Shown: positions 15,560-23,705 of the stretch, in pieces | Numbering within the stretch: the stretch's first letter is position 1 | How the letters are laid out: each line of letters begins with the position of its first letter | Origin: Hyphomicrobiales bacterium | Lineage (GTDB): Bacteria; Pseudomonadota; Alphaproteobacteria; Rhizobiales; JALURZ01 | Length of the DNA: 26,221 nucleotides | Reading direction: 5' to 3' | Assembly: GCA_027058735.1 (NCBI GenBank) | Contig: JALURZ010000180.1 | Location: 1-26,221 of the forward strand | Translations under genes and position numbers: made by a program | The notes under the pieces: model-generated | What the model saw: only the letters and a program-made list of their open reading frames with translations | Told to the model about the DNA's origin: nothing | Database searches by the model: none

Positions 15560-16270
15560 TCAGGTTTCGCCGAGATAGGCCGAGACCACCTGCTCGTCGG
15601 ATATCAGCTCGCCCGCCGGCCCTTCGAGCACGACCTTGCCCTGGTCGAGAACATAGGCGTATTCCGCCGTATCCAGCGCAAGCTTGGCGTTCTGCTCCAC
15701 CAGCACGACCGCGACGCCGCGCGCGCGGATCGTGGAGAGCAGCGCGAAGATCGTTTTCACCACGATCGGCGCGAGGCCGAGCGAGGGCTCGTCCAGCAGC
15801 AGAAGCCGCGGCGCCGCCATCAGCGCGCGGCCGATACACAGCATCTGCTGCTCGCCGCCGGAAAGCGAACCGGCCAACTGGCCGCGCCGCTCCGCGATGT
15901 GCGGAAAAAGCGCCATCACCTCGTCGAGGCGGCGGGCGAATTCGGCGCCGGACAAAGACAGGCCGCCGGCGCGCAGGTTCTCCAGCACCGACATTTCGCC
16001 AAACAGTTGCCGCCCCTCGGGAGCGTGCGCGATGCCGGCGCGCACGAGTTTGTCCACATCCAGCCCGCCTATGTCGCGGCCATCGAACACAATGCGTCCG
16101 CCGCTTGGCCGGTACAGGCCCGACACCGTGCGCAGCAGCGTTGTCTTGCCGACGCCGTTGCGCCCGAGGATTGTGACCAGACCGCCTTCGGGCACCTCCA
16201 GAGACACATCCTTCAGGATCAGCCGCTGGCCAAGGCGCACCTCCAGGCCCTCGATGGTCAGTATGCTCAT
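15560..16270 (-). CDS. livF: LIV-type ABC transporter ATPase, LivF family (transporter 2)
   Basis: A 236-residue LivF-type ATPase. Walker A is GRNGVGKTT, the signature LSGGEQQ and Walker B LLLLDEP, and the C-terminus ends in SAYLGET as in LivF. The ATG overlaps the LivG stop by four bases (ATGA). It is the last gene of the second transporter operon. The next 207 bases up to the FAD-subunit start hold the catabolic promoter; I see GC-rich inverted repeats there but no convincing terminator, so read-through into the catabolic operon is possible. The protein differs clearly from the transporter 1 LivF, so the two systems are not a recent duplication. Confidence 0.93.
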   Translation of the reverse strand: MSILTIEGLEVRLGQRLILKDVSLEVPEGGLVTILGRNGVGKTTLLRTVSGLYRPSGGRIVFDGRDIGGLDVDKLVRAGIAHAPEGRQLFGEMSVLENLRAGGLSLSGAEFARRLDEVMALFPHIAERRGQLAGSLSGGEQQMLCIGRALMAAPRLLLLDEPSLGLAPIVVKTIFALLSTIRARGVAVVLVEQNAKLALDTAEYAYVLDQGKVVLEGPAGELISDEQVVSAYLGET

Positions 16271-17034
16271 CCCTCATCCCCGAGATAGGCGGCCCGCACG
16301 GCGGGATCGTCGCGCACCGAGGCCGGATCGGCATCGGCGATCTTGCAGCCGCTTTCAAGGACGACGATCCGGTCGCAGACACGCATGACCATGGGCATGT
16401 CATGTTCCACCAGCAAGACGGTGAGGCCCTGATCGCGCAGCGCCCGGATCAGCCTGGCAAGCGCCACGGTCTCGTTGCTGTTGAGCCCGGCGGCCGGTTC
16501 ATCGAGCAGCAGAAGCTTGGGATCGAGGGCCAGGGCGCGCGCGATTTCGAGCAGCTTTTTCTGGCCGTAGGGCAGGTTTCCGGCGGGCTCGTCCGCAATG
16601 TCGAGCAGGCCGAAACGCTCAAGCGCCCCCAGCGTCGCCCCGGCGATCGCCTCGTCGCGCCGGCGGCCGAGCCAGGGGAAGATCGCGCCGGCAAGAGACA
16701 CCCCGAAACGCCCGATCGCGCCCGTCGACACGTTGTCATAGACCGTGACATCGGGGAAGATGCGCAAATTCTGATAGGTCCGCGCGATCCCCATTCTGGC
16801 GACCTTCGCCGGATCGGCGCCGGTGATCGTGCGGCCGCGATACACGATCTCTCCCGCTGTCGGCGCCAGCGCCCCGGCAATGCAGTTGAACAGCGTGGTC
16901 TTGCCCGCGCCATTGGGGCCGATGAGCCCGACGAGTTCGCCGGCACGCACCTCGAAGCTCACCTCATCGACGGCGCGCAGCCCCTGAAAGTGCTTGGCGA
17001 GCCGCGTGACCTGCAATATCGGCGCCGCGCTCAT
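16267..17034 (-). CDS. livG: LIV-type ABC transporter ATPase, LivG family (transporter 2)
   Basis: A 255-residue LivG-type ATPase. Walker A is GPNGAGKTT, the signature region NLPYGQKKLLEIARAL and Walker B LLLLDEP, followed by AAGLNSNE and an EHDMPMVM switch. The ATG at 17034 overlaps the LivM stop by four bases, which selects it over a longer open frame. It pairs with LivF to drive the LivH/LivM permease. The 'PYG' signature differs from the 'AYGD' form of transporter 1 and is the more usual LivG form. Confidence 0.93.
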   Translation of the reverse strand: MSAAPILQVTRLAKHFQGLRAVDEVSFEVRAGELVGLIGPNGAGKTTLFNCIAGALAPTAGEIVYRGRTITGADPAKVARMGIARTYQNLRIFPDVTVYDNVSTGAIGRFGVSLAGAIFPWLGRRRDEAIAGATLGALERFGLLDIADEPAGNLPYGQKKLLEIARALALDPKLLLLDEPAAGLNSNETVALARLIRALRDQGLTVLLVEHDMPMVMRVCDRIVVLESGCKIADADPASVRDDPAVRAAYLGDEG

Positions 17035-18020
17035 TTCGCCCGCCGCCGCGCCCAGGGGCTGTTTGCCGCGGCGCGGCGGAACCACGCGAGCGCCCACACC
17101 TCGCTCAGCAGGCCGCGGCGCAGGAACAGGATGGAAAAAAACAGCATCACGCCGAACACCAGCAGGCGCAGGTTTCCGATATCGCGCAGCAGCTCCGGCA
17201 ATACGACCATGATGACCCCCCCAAGCACGGCGCCGGGCAGACTGCCAATGCCGCCCACCACCACGCCGGTCAGAACCAGCACGGATTCAAGCAGAACAAA
17301 ATTGTCCGGCCCCACATACTGGTTGGTGTGAGCATAGAGAACGCCGGCACCGGCGATGATTATCCCGTGGACGACATAGACTTCGGTGCGCAATCCGCGT
17401 GTCGAAAGGCCCATCGAGCGTGCCGTTTCCTCGTCTTCGCGAACCGCCCGCAGCGCGTTGCCGTAAAAGGAGTGGGTGAGGCGATGAACCGCGAACAGCG
17501 CGATCAGGCAGGCAATTGCGGTGACCAGATACATGCCGAACCAGCCGTCGATTTCATATCCGGCGATGCGGATCGGCGGAATTCCGCGATAGCCCATGGC
17601 GCCGCGCGTCAGTCCATCCCAGTTGAGCGCGATGGTGTGGAAACTGATGGCCAGGGCCATGGTCGCGACGGCGAAGAAAATGCTGACAAGGCGGACCAGG
17701 GCAAAGCCGAGGAGCAGGCCGACCAGCCCGGCCAGCGTGATCGCAATGGCCATGTCGGCCAGAAACGAGGTGCCGTAATTGACCGAGAGGATCGCGGCCG
17801 TATAGGCGCCCAGACCGTAAAACAGCACCGTGTCCAGTGCGAGCAGCCCGGCCGTCCCCATCAGCAGATTGAGCGAAGCGGTCAGGATCACGGTGATCAG
17901 GATGAGTTGCGCGATGCGCCCGAAATAGGCGCTGTCCAGCAACGCCAGGACCGCCGGGACGACAACCAGCAGCGCAAGCGGAACACCCAGGCGCACGATG
18001 ATGGAGGGAGCGTTCCGCAT
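17031..18020 (-). CDS. livM: LIV-type ABC transporter permease, LivM family (transporter 2)
   Basis: A 329-residue inner-membrane permease with the LivM order of segments. ASLNLLMGTAGLLALDTVLF is the LivM counterpart of the usual G-SLG block, with a Leu-Asp in place of the common Gly-His. The ATPase-contact loop is ALRAVREDEETARSMG, and GGIGSLPGAVLGG follows. The C-terminus is basic. Its ATG lies three bases after the livH stop. It works with the separately encoded LivH, whereas transporter 1 has the two fused. Confidence 0.9.
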   Translation of the reverse strand: MRNAPSIIVRLGVPLALLVVVPAVLALLDSAYFGRIAQLILITVILTASLNLLMGTAGLLALDTVLFYGLGAYTAAILSVNYGTSFLADMAIAITLAGLVGLLLGFALVRLVSIFFAVATMALAISFHTIALNWDGLTRGAMGYRGIPPIRIAGYEIDGWFGMYLVTAIACLIALFAVHRLTHSFYGNALRAVREDEETARSMGLSTRGLRTEVYVVHGIIIAGAGVLYAHTNQYVGPDNFVLLESVLVLTGVVVGGIGSLPGAVLGGVIMVVLPELLRDIGNLRLLVFGVMLFFSILFLRRGLLSEVWALAWFRRAAANSPWARRRAK

Positions 18021-18023
18021 CGG

Positions 18024-18926
18024 CTAGCGCCGCCGGCCGAACAGACCGTTCGGCAGAAAAATCAAAAACACGATCAGCAGCATATAGGCGACCATCTCGG
18101 TCCATGCGCTGGGCAGGAAGATGCCGGCGACCGATTCCGCTACACCGATCATGACAGCCGCGATGGCGGCTCCCGGCAGACTGGTCAGCCCGCCGATGAC
18201 CATCGCGACGAACGCCTTGATGACCACGGTCAGGCCCATATAGGACTGGATCGCGCCATAGGCGAGCGACACCACCATGCCCGCGACCGCCCCCAGCACC
18301 GAGCCGATGACGAAGACCGCAATCACGACCCGGTTGATGTTGATGCCGGAAAACTGGGCGCCGATCATGTTCGACGAGACCGCCCGTATGGCAAGGCCGA
18401 TGCTGGTGCGGTGGAGCAGCAGTTGCAGCGCGATCAGCATCACGATCGAGACCACGGCGATGACCGCCTCGCCGCTCGAAATATAGATGCCGCCCAGATC
18501 GAGCGATGTGCTCAACTGGTAGGTCTCGGGCAAGGACTGCCAGTCGCCCTTGTATATCAGATCCAGAATCTCGCGGATGACGATGCCCAGCGCCAGCGAG
18601 GACAGGAGGGTGGCTTCGCGCACCGCGCGCGACTTGAGCGATGCCTCGTCGGTAAAGCGGCGGAACAGACGGAAGCCGGCCAGCTCGATGCCATAGCCCG
18701 TCAGCGCGCCGGCCAGCACAACCAGCGGGACAATGCTCCACAACGGCAGATTCAACGTCGTCGCGCCGATCAGGATCGTGAACGCGCCGATGGTATAGAC
18801 CTCGCCATGGGCGAAGTTGACCGCCGTCAGCACGCGGTAGATCAGCGTGAACCCGATCGCCACCACCGCATAGGTCATACCCACGCTGACACCGATCGCC
18901 AGCTGGCCCAGAATGAAGGTATGAAT
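18024..18926 (-). CDS. livH: LIV-type ABC transporter permease, LivH family (transporter 2), probable ATT start
   Basis: A LivH-type permease with GFTLIYRVLTAVNFAHGEVY near the N-terminus and the loop AIRAVSSNMIGAQFSG. The start is unusual. The first conventional start (GTG, 18884) would remove part of the first membrane helix. Upstream in frame there is no ATG, GTG or TTG back to the previous gene. An ATT at 18924-18926 sits five bases after a very strong GGGGGAGG site and gives an N-terminus (HTFILGQLAIGVSVG) of the usual LivH kind, 300 residues in total. A CTG at 18911 is a second choice. I use ATT, and note the coding region is certain only from 18884. Confidence 0.85.
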   Translation of the reverse strand: MHTFILGQLAIGVSVGMTYAVVAIGFTLIYRVLTAVNFAHGEVYTIGAFTILIGATTLNLPLWSIVPLVVLAGALTGYGIELAGFRLFRRFTDEASLKSRAVREATLLSSLALGIVIREILDLIYKGDWQSLPETYQLSTSLDLGGIYISSGEAVIAVVSIVMLIALQLLLHRTSIGLAIRAVSSNMIGAQFSGININRVVIAVFVIGSVLGAVAGMVVSLAYGAIQSYMGLTVVIKAFVAMVIGGLTSLPGAAIAAVMIGVAESVAGIFLPSAWTEMVAYMLLIVFLIFLPNGLFGRRR

Positions 18927-18981
18927 CGCCGCCTCCCCCGCTATGTGGGCCGCATGACGGTGGTTTGCGCCGGACGCGCGC

Positions 18982-20100
18982 CTATTTCAGCAACACGGTC
19001 TGGCCGTTCTTGATCGTCCCGATGTTGAACTTGTAGTTCCATTCGCGAATTTCGGGATCGTAAGTCAGTGGTCCGAACACGTTGTCGATGGACGTCATCT
19101 TGTCCAGTTCGCTCCTGTAGCCTTCGCGCGTCACATTGGGATAGAGCCTCGCGGTGATGCCCATCATCATCGTCATGGTCTGGTAGGCCAGGCCGGCGAA
19201 CGGATCGGGCTTGCGGCCGTATTTGGCCTCATAGCGCTTGAAGAAATCCGCCACATTGGCGCCCAGCACGGGATTGAACGTCAAGGTCAGGAGCGAGCCC
19301 TCCACCGCCTTGGCGCCGGCCAGGCGGACCAGATCGGGTGTGTCCAGCACGGCGGCCAGATAAATCCTGGTCTTGACGCCCATCTGGCGCAATTGCTTGA
19401 GCATCAGCGAGGCCTGCGGCACGAACACACCGATATAGATCATGTCGGGCTTGGCGCGAACCGCCTTTTGCAGGACCTGACGGAAATCCTGCGCATCGGG
19501 GCGCACGAATTCCTCAAACACCACTTCGCCGCCGGCTTTTTCAAAACTGCGCCGGGTGAAGCCGACATTGGCCTTGCCGTAGTCGTTGGGAATGCCCAGC
19601 ATGGCGATCTTGCGGGCGCCGAGCTGATACATGCTGGCGCCGTTGAACGCGCCCTCGCGCGACTGAATGACGCTCTGGCGGTAAACATAGGGGCCGATTT
19701 TCGTAACATCGGGGTGTGAGGAAGTCGGCGTGATATTGACCAGTCTGGCCTTGTTGTAGAGCGGCCCGGCCGCAAGCGTGACCGCACTCGACCAACTGCC
19801 CAGCACGGCGACAATGTTCTCGTCCTCGATGAAGCGACGGGCGATGTTGATGCCGTCGTCGGCGCGGCCCTGATCGTCTTCGCACTGCACGACGACGTTT
19901 ACATCCTTCAGCTTGCCGGTCGCCTTGAAATCCTCCTGGGCCATCTCGAAGCCGTTCTTCATGCTGCTCCCGAATATGGCGAACTTGCCGGTAATCGGAA
20001 TGTAGCAGCCAAAGCGGACCTCGTTCTTCTGGGCAAGTGAACCGGCGGCCGGCAGCAGCAGCGCCGCGGCGGCCAGGGCAATCGCTCGTAGGACCTTCAT
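18982..20100 (-). CDS. Periplasmic substrate-binding protein of LIV-type ABC transporter 2
   Basis: A 372-residue type I periplasmic binding protein. The signal peptide is clear: MKVLR, a long Ala/Leu core and a likely cut after SLA at about residue 23. The mature part starts near VRFGCYIPITGKFAIFG, then has the ANVGF and DAQDFRQVL blocks usual in this class. The ATG at 20100 follows GGGGGAGGGAG at a good distance; the longer open frame would bury the signal peptide. It is the first gene of the transporter 2 operon and has its own promoter about 200 bases upstream. It shares little with the transporter 1 protein beyond the family pattern, so the two probably bind different ligands. Confidence 0.92.
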   Translation of the reverse strand: MKVLRAIALAAAALLLPAAGSLAQKNEVRFGCYIPITGKFAIFGSSMKNGFEMAQEDFKATGKLKDVNVVVQCEDDQGRADDGINIARRFIEDENIVAVLGSWSSAVTLAAGPLYNKARLVNITPTSSHPDVTKIGPYVYRQSVIQSREGAFNGASMYQLGARKIAMLGIPNDYGKANVGFTRRSFEKAGGEVVFEEFVRPDAQDFRQVLQKAVRAKPDMIYIGVFVPQASLMLKQLRQMGVKTRIYLAAVLDTPDLVRLAGAKAVEGSLLTLTFNPVLGANVADFFKRYEAKYGRKPDPFAGLAYQTMTMMMGITARLYPNVTREGYRSELDKMTSIDNVFGPLTYDPEIREWNYKFNIGTIKNGQTVLLK

Positions 20101-20300
20101 CGTGTCTCCCTCCCCCGGCGAACGGCCTCCCCCAAATTTGCGATAGCGGCGGCGTGTGCGTTGCCAGGTCAAATCATTGTTCAGTCCGGCTTCGAGGATC
20201 GTGTATATTTTTCGCAGGCTCCAGTTTCGCCAGCACCGGCAAAACACACCCTTCACCCATCAATCAGCCACCACCGGGCTGTTTTCAAAGCCGGGAAAAA

Positions 20301-20330
20301 ATTATTCCGTAAATATTGTTGACTGTCAAC
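20301..20330 (-). promoter_or_regulatory. Promoter of transporter 2 operon with inverted repeat over the -35 box
   Basis: On the minus strand there is TTGACA (20324-20329), a 17-base spacer and AATAAT (20301-20306), a strong sigma-70-type promoter. The inverted repeat GTTGACTGTCAAC (20318-20330) covers the -35 box and may bind a regulator. It differs from the GTATAC palindrome of the other two operons, so transporter 2 seems to be under separate control. The implied leader before the binding-protein ATG is near 190 bases. The rest of the 380-base gap up to the plus-strand hydrolase gene shows no other clear element. Confidence 0.62.
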
Positions 20331-20480
20331 CTGAAATGATCGTTTAGTCAGACAGACAAAGGCGCGATGCTGCCGCGCCGGCCCGAACGCCGTGCAACCG
20401 GCCCCGGGGCGGACCGGCGGCCATGCAGGAATTCGCGCAGGTGCAAACATCCGGCCCAAGGGCCGCGTTCAGCAAACCGG

Positions 20481-21599
20481 ATGGCAAAAATGGTGGAAAG
20501 GGGTTGCGAAGCCGCCTATTTCGGTGAGACCTTCGCCGAGTCCCGCGCCAAATTTCTGCTGGCCGTGGCGCAGGCCGGGGGCGTGGCCACCAGTTACGTT
20601 CACCCGGACGAGGTGGGGCCGGACGGCGGCACGCTGAGTATTGATGTTGGCGTGTTCGGCGCGGCGGGCGCGCGCCGGGCGTTCATGATCCTGTCCGGCA
20701 CCCATGGCGGTGAGGGCTATGCCGGTTCGGCGGCCCAGATCGCGTTCATAAGAAGCGGTGCGCTGGACACACTGGCGCACGATGTGCGGGTCGTTCTGGT
20801 TCACGGGCTCAACCCCTACGGTTTCGCCCACTGGACCCGCACCACCGAGCACAATGTCGATCTCAACCGCAACTTCATGGATTTTTCCCAACCACTGCCG
20901 CGCAACCCGGGCTATCTGGAGGTGCATCCCTTTCTGTGTCCCGATGAGTGGAGCGAAGAGGCGCTGGCCGCCGCGCAAAGGGGCATGGACAAGTGGATCG
21001 CGGAGCACGGGCACCAGGCCTGGATCCAGACGATCATGAAAGGCCAGTATGAACAACCAAGCGGGCTGAACTACGGCGGCGACACGCGCGAATGGTCGAA
21101 CCTGACCCTTGAGACGATTGTCGGAACCAGCCTCGCCGGCGTCGAAAAACTCGCCTTTATCGATTGGCACACCGGTCTGGGGGACTGGGGTGAGCCCTTC
21201 TTCTTGTGTTTCAGCGAAAAGGACAGTTCCGCCTGGGCGCGGGCCTGCGACTGGTGGGGCCGCGCGCGGATAGAAACCACGATCGGGTTCGCAGGCGCCA
21301 GACGCCCCACCTATAACGGGCTCGTCCTCAAGGGGGTCGAGGCATGGACCGCGCCGGCCGAAATGGTCGGGGCGGTGGTCGAGTTCGGCACCCTTCCGCT
21401 CCAGCAGTCGCTGGATCAGCTGCGCATCGACCGCTGGCTGAAATTCGGCAACACGCCCGATGATCCGCAACGCCTCGCAGACATGCGCCGCGGCACGCGC
21501 GACGGCTTCACCCCCCCCGATCGCGAATGGCGGCGGCGGATCATCGGGCATGCGGGCGAAATCCAGCTTCAGGGGCTGGAAGGGCTCACCGCCTGGTAG
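20481..21599 (+). CDS. DUF2817 family, M14-like zinc hydrolase
   Basis: A protein of about 372 residues in the DUF2817 family, related to M14 zinc carboxypeptidases and deacylases. Motifs seen: SGTHGGEGYAGS (72-83) with His75 and Glu78 as likely zinc ligands, VDLNRNF (126-132), DWHTGLG (228-234) with His230 as third ligand, and VEFGTLP late in the chain, where the catalytic glutamate is expected. No signal peptide is seen, so it is cytosolic. The start is uncertain: ATG at 20481 or 20490, both with weak ribosome sites. It is divergent from the transporter 2 operon and converges on the ATC-hydrolase-family gene with 24 bases between. It may hydrolyse an amide-type or conjugated substrate brought in by transporter 2; that is inference. 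Confidence 0.85.
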   Translation: MAKMVERGCEAAYFGETFAESRAKFLLAVAQAGGVATSYVHPDEVGPDGGTLSIDVGVFGAAGARRAFMILSGTHGGEGYAGSAAQIAFIRSGALDTLAHDVRVVLVHGLNPYGFAHWTRTTEHNVDLNRNFMDFSQPLPRNPGYLEVHPFLCPDEWSEEALAAAQRGMDKWIAEHGHQAWIQTIMKGQYEQPSGLNYGGDTREWSNLTLETIVGTSLAGVEKLAFIDWHTGLGDWGEPFFLCFSEKDSSAWARACDWWGRARIETTIGFAGARRPTYNGLVLKGVEAWTAPAEMVGAVVEFGTLPLQQSLDQLRIDRWLKFGNTPDDPQRLADMRRGTRDGFTPPDREWRRRIIGHAGEIQLQGLEGLTAW

Positions 21600-21623
21600 C
21601 CGCACCCGGCGCGGTCCGGCGTG

Positions 21624-22103
21624 TCAGTCTTGCGTCTCGTCTTTCAGCCGGTAACGGAAATCACAGTGATCTGCGCCCTGCATGATGGTCTGGGTACGCG
21701 TCAGCTGCATTTTCGGGTTGTAGCCGACGCAGAAATGGCCATCGCGGTTGCACGACAGCAGGTGCCCGATATGGCCCATGCCCATCTCGCGGTACATTTC
21801 CGAAAACCGGCACCGGCGGACATCGAAGTCGAGCCGGTCCGGAGCCTTGTGTCGGATATCCACCTCCAGCGCGCCATCCTGTTCCCAAAACCGCAGCAGA
21901 CCGGCGAAATCCTCCAGATCCGGCTCGCCATCGTGTTCGCGGCGGAATGCTTCCCCTTGAGCAATGGCCGAACCCGAAACGGCCCTGCCGATCACGTCCT
22001 GCGCCACGTCCACTCCATGCGATTCGAGCAGAACGTCATAGACATTCTTCAGGATCGTCGCTTCGATCCGCCGCAGTTCCAGCATGGAAATTGACGCGTT
22101 CAT
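21624..22103 (-). CDS. L-2-amino-thiazoline-4-carboxylic acid hydrolase (ATC hydrolase) family protein
   Basis: A 159-residue protein with the C-terminal pattern of the ATC_hydrolase family (PF14196): FSEMYREMGMGHIGHLLSCN (100-119) and NPKMQLTRTQTIMQGADHCD (129-148). Cys98, 118, 125 and 147 with His111 and 114 are prominent. Named members open a thiazoline ring to S-carbamoyl-cysteine, but most of the family is untested. The ATG at 22103 has GGGGA seven bases upstream. An ATG at 22166, overlapping the VOC stop, would add 21 residues without a ribosome site. It is coupled to the VOC gene under the same promoter. A ring-opening or C-N hydrolase on a heterocycle would fit this neighbourhood; the true substrate is unknown. 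Confidence 0.8.
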   Translation of the reverse strand: MNASISMLELRRIEATILKNVYDVLLESHGVDVAQDVIGRAVSGSAIAQGEAFRREHDGEPDLEDFAGLLRFWEQDGALEVDIRHKAPDRLDFDVRRCRFSEMYREMGMGHIGHLLSCNRDGHFCVGYNPKMQLTRTQTIMQGADHCDFRYRLKDETQD

Positions 22104-22158
22104 GGTGTGATCCCCATCAATGGAAAGCGCCGGCCGGGGCAAGTCCGGCGGTGCGAAT

Positions 22159-23013
22159 TCAGTCATGCCGGGCGCCGAAAACCACCAGGCAGCCGCAGGC
22201 CTGGGCCTGATCCAGCGCGATGCGCGAGCCGATTGCAAGGGGCGCGAATCCGGCCTTTTCGAGCAGGGCATAGGGCGGGTCCGGCCGGTCTGTCGTCACC
22301 GAGAACCCAACGACATGATCGCCGCTGTGTTGCAGGCCGATGCCCGGATAGTTTTCCGCAAAACCCGCGCGGCTGTGGATGTGCAGTTCAACAGCGCCGC
22401 ACCGCGCGACAACGGGCTCGCCGCCGGAAACGGATGCGCCCCAGTATCTGGCATAGTGCTTTGCCGCTTGCGCCGGGTCCTGCGCGACCGCAATAACCGC
22501 CGAAAGCATGACCGCGCCATTTTCATGTTCGACAAAGTCGGCGCGCAAATAGTGTTGCGGCGTCTTGTGCTGGCACAAAATCCAGTAGAACGGCGCCTGG
22601 CCGATCGCGGGGGTGACGACCGAAAAGGCCGGCACAATGACCTCGCCGGAGGGCAGTTTCCATTCCCGGCTCAGATCCAGCACCGGCGATACCTCGAGCC
22701 CGCCGCCGTCCAGCACCCTGCGCGCCACGCGCGCCTCGCGCGCCGCCACCACCAGCGCCGCGGGGCGATCGGGATCCTTCAGAACCTCGGGCATCTGGGC
22801 GGGAGCCGCGCGCACATCGTCCAGAGCCATGAATTCGATGAAGTTGCAGGCCCCCGGGCGCGCATCGCGAAAACAGACAAGGCGGTTGCTGAGACCGGGC
22901 AGCAGACTGCGCGGCGTCACCGTGAACCCCATGCGCTCAAACACATCGCCCGCCCTGGCGCTGTCTTTGACCGCCACCATGAGGTGATCGATATCGACAA
23001 TGTCCAGATCCAT
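22159..23013 (-). CDS. VOC family protein (glyoxalase-like domain)
   Basis: A 284-residue protein of the vicinal oxygen chelate superfamily, of the larger glyoxalase-like type (PF13468-like). The first module opens with VDIDHLMVAVKD, the usual metal-ligand His start, followed by GFTVTPRS and a CNFIEFM strand. A second module (from about residue 145) carries HENGAVMLSAVIAVAQD and AVELHIHSRAGF, and the C-terminal part VVGFSVTT. No signal peptide. The ATG at 23013 follows AGGTGG. It is the first gene of a two-gene unit with the ATC-hydrolase-family gene, preceded by a promoter with an inverted repeat and the marR gene. Members act as lyases, dioxygenases or isomerases on small carbonyl compounds; which one applies here cannot be told. 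Confidence 0.85.
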   Translation of the reverse strand: MDLDIVDIDHLMVAVKDSARAGDVFERMGFTVTPRSLLPGLSNRLVCFRDARPGACNFIEFMALDDVRAAPAQMPEVLKDPDRPAALVVAAREARVARRVLDGGGLEVSPVLDLSREWKLPSGEVIVPAFSVVTPAIGQAPFYWILCQHKTPQHYLRADFVEHENGAVMLSAVIAVAQDPAQAAKHYARYWGASVSGGEPVVARCGAVELHIHSRAGFAENYPGIGLQHSGDHVVGFSVTTDRPDPPYALLEKAGFAPLAIGSRIALDQAQACGCLVVFGARHD

Positions 23014-23132
23014 GAAACCGCCACCTCGCTGGGCACGGACTGCTGCCCGCCGGCTGCCCGCGGGCGGGCCCGCGCGCCCCGTGACACAATCGGTTGCGGG
23101 CACCGCCGGTTGCCGGTGCCGCCGGGCAACAG

Positions 23133-23173
23133 ATTATCGAACGATTCAAATTTAGTCAATATTGGTGACTTAA
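23133..23173 (-). promoter_or_regulatory. Promoter and probable MarR operator for the VOC/ATC-hydrolase unit
   Basis: The inverted repeat TTTAGTCA-N7-TGACTTAA (23151-23173) has seven of eight matching pairs in each arm, a size and spacing that suit a MarR dimer. It overlaps a minus-strand TTGACT (23154-23159), with GATAAT (23133-23138) 15 bases further on, a plausible promoter with a slightly short spacer. The marR gene ends 20 bases away, so local regulation is likely. Confidence 0.6.
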
Positions 23174-23192
23174 TACGGGCGCCCTTGCCCGT

Positions 23193-23705
23193 TTACGCCC
23201 GTCGTCGCCGGTCATGGGGCCTGGGGACGGCGGGCCGGATCTTCCTGGAATGCTTGATCTTGAGCAGGAGTTCGCGAAACCGTTCAAGCTCATGCTGGCC
23301 GATGATGGAGGCAATATCCTGTTCGGCGCGGCGCAGCGCCACTATGCCGCAGGACAGAAGTTCATGGCCGGCCTCGCTGGCGCTGACGATCCGGTTTCGC
23401 TTGTCGCTCGGATCATCCGACCAGGTCAGAAATCCATGTTCCACGAAGGCGGCGACAAGTTTGCTCATCGCCTGTTTGGAAATGCCTGCCTGTTTCGCCA
23501 TGTCCGTGACGCGCGATCCTTCCAGACGCATTGTTCTCAGGACATGGGCGTCGGCCGACTTGATCATCGGGTAGCCGGCTTCACGCAGATATTCAAGGGC
23601 CTGTTTTTCAAAGAAAAAATGCAAATCATCAATAAGGCGGCCAAGGTTGGTCTGCCTGAGATGCTCGAACTCCGAATCGGAAATCGGCCCATTCGCTTTT
23701 TTCAT
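23193..23705 (-). CDS. MarR family transcriptional regulator
   Basis: A 170-residue winged-helix regulator. The DNA-binding part is at about residues 64-110: SRVTDMAKQAGISKQAMSKL holds the helix-turn-helix and SDDPSDKRNRIVSASEAG the wing. The basic C-terminal tail (HDRRRRA) is a little longer than usual. The ATG at 23705 has a weak purine-rich site upstream. It lies immediately upstream of the VOC/ATC-hydrolase unit on the same strand, with an inverted repeat between them, so it probably controls that unit. It is divergent from the cytochrome c gene across a 464-base gap. Confidence 0.88.
   Translation of the reverse strand: MKKANGPISDSEFEHLRQTNLGRLIDDLHFFFEKQALEYLREAGYPMIKSADAHVLRTMRLEGSRVTDMAKQAGISKQAMSKLVAAFVEHGFLTWSDDPSDKRNRIVSASEAGHELLSCGIVALRRAEQDIASIIGQHELERFRELLLKIKHSRKIRPAVPRPHDRRRRA

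Noticed and set aside
17328..19013. Long plus-strand open frame of 561 codons opposite livM and livH
   Set aside because: Same antisense effect; composition is highly polar and repetitive, and both minus-strand genes are certain.
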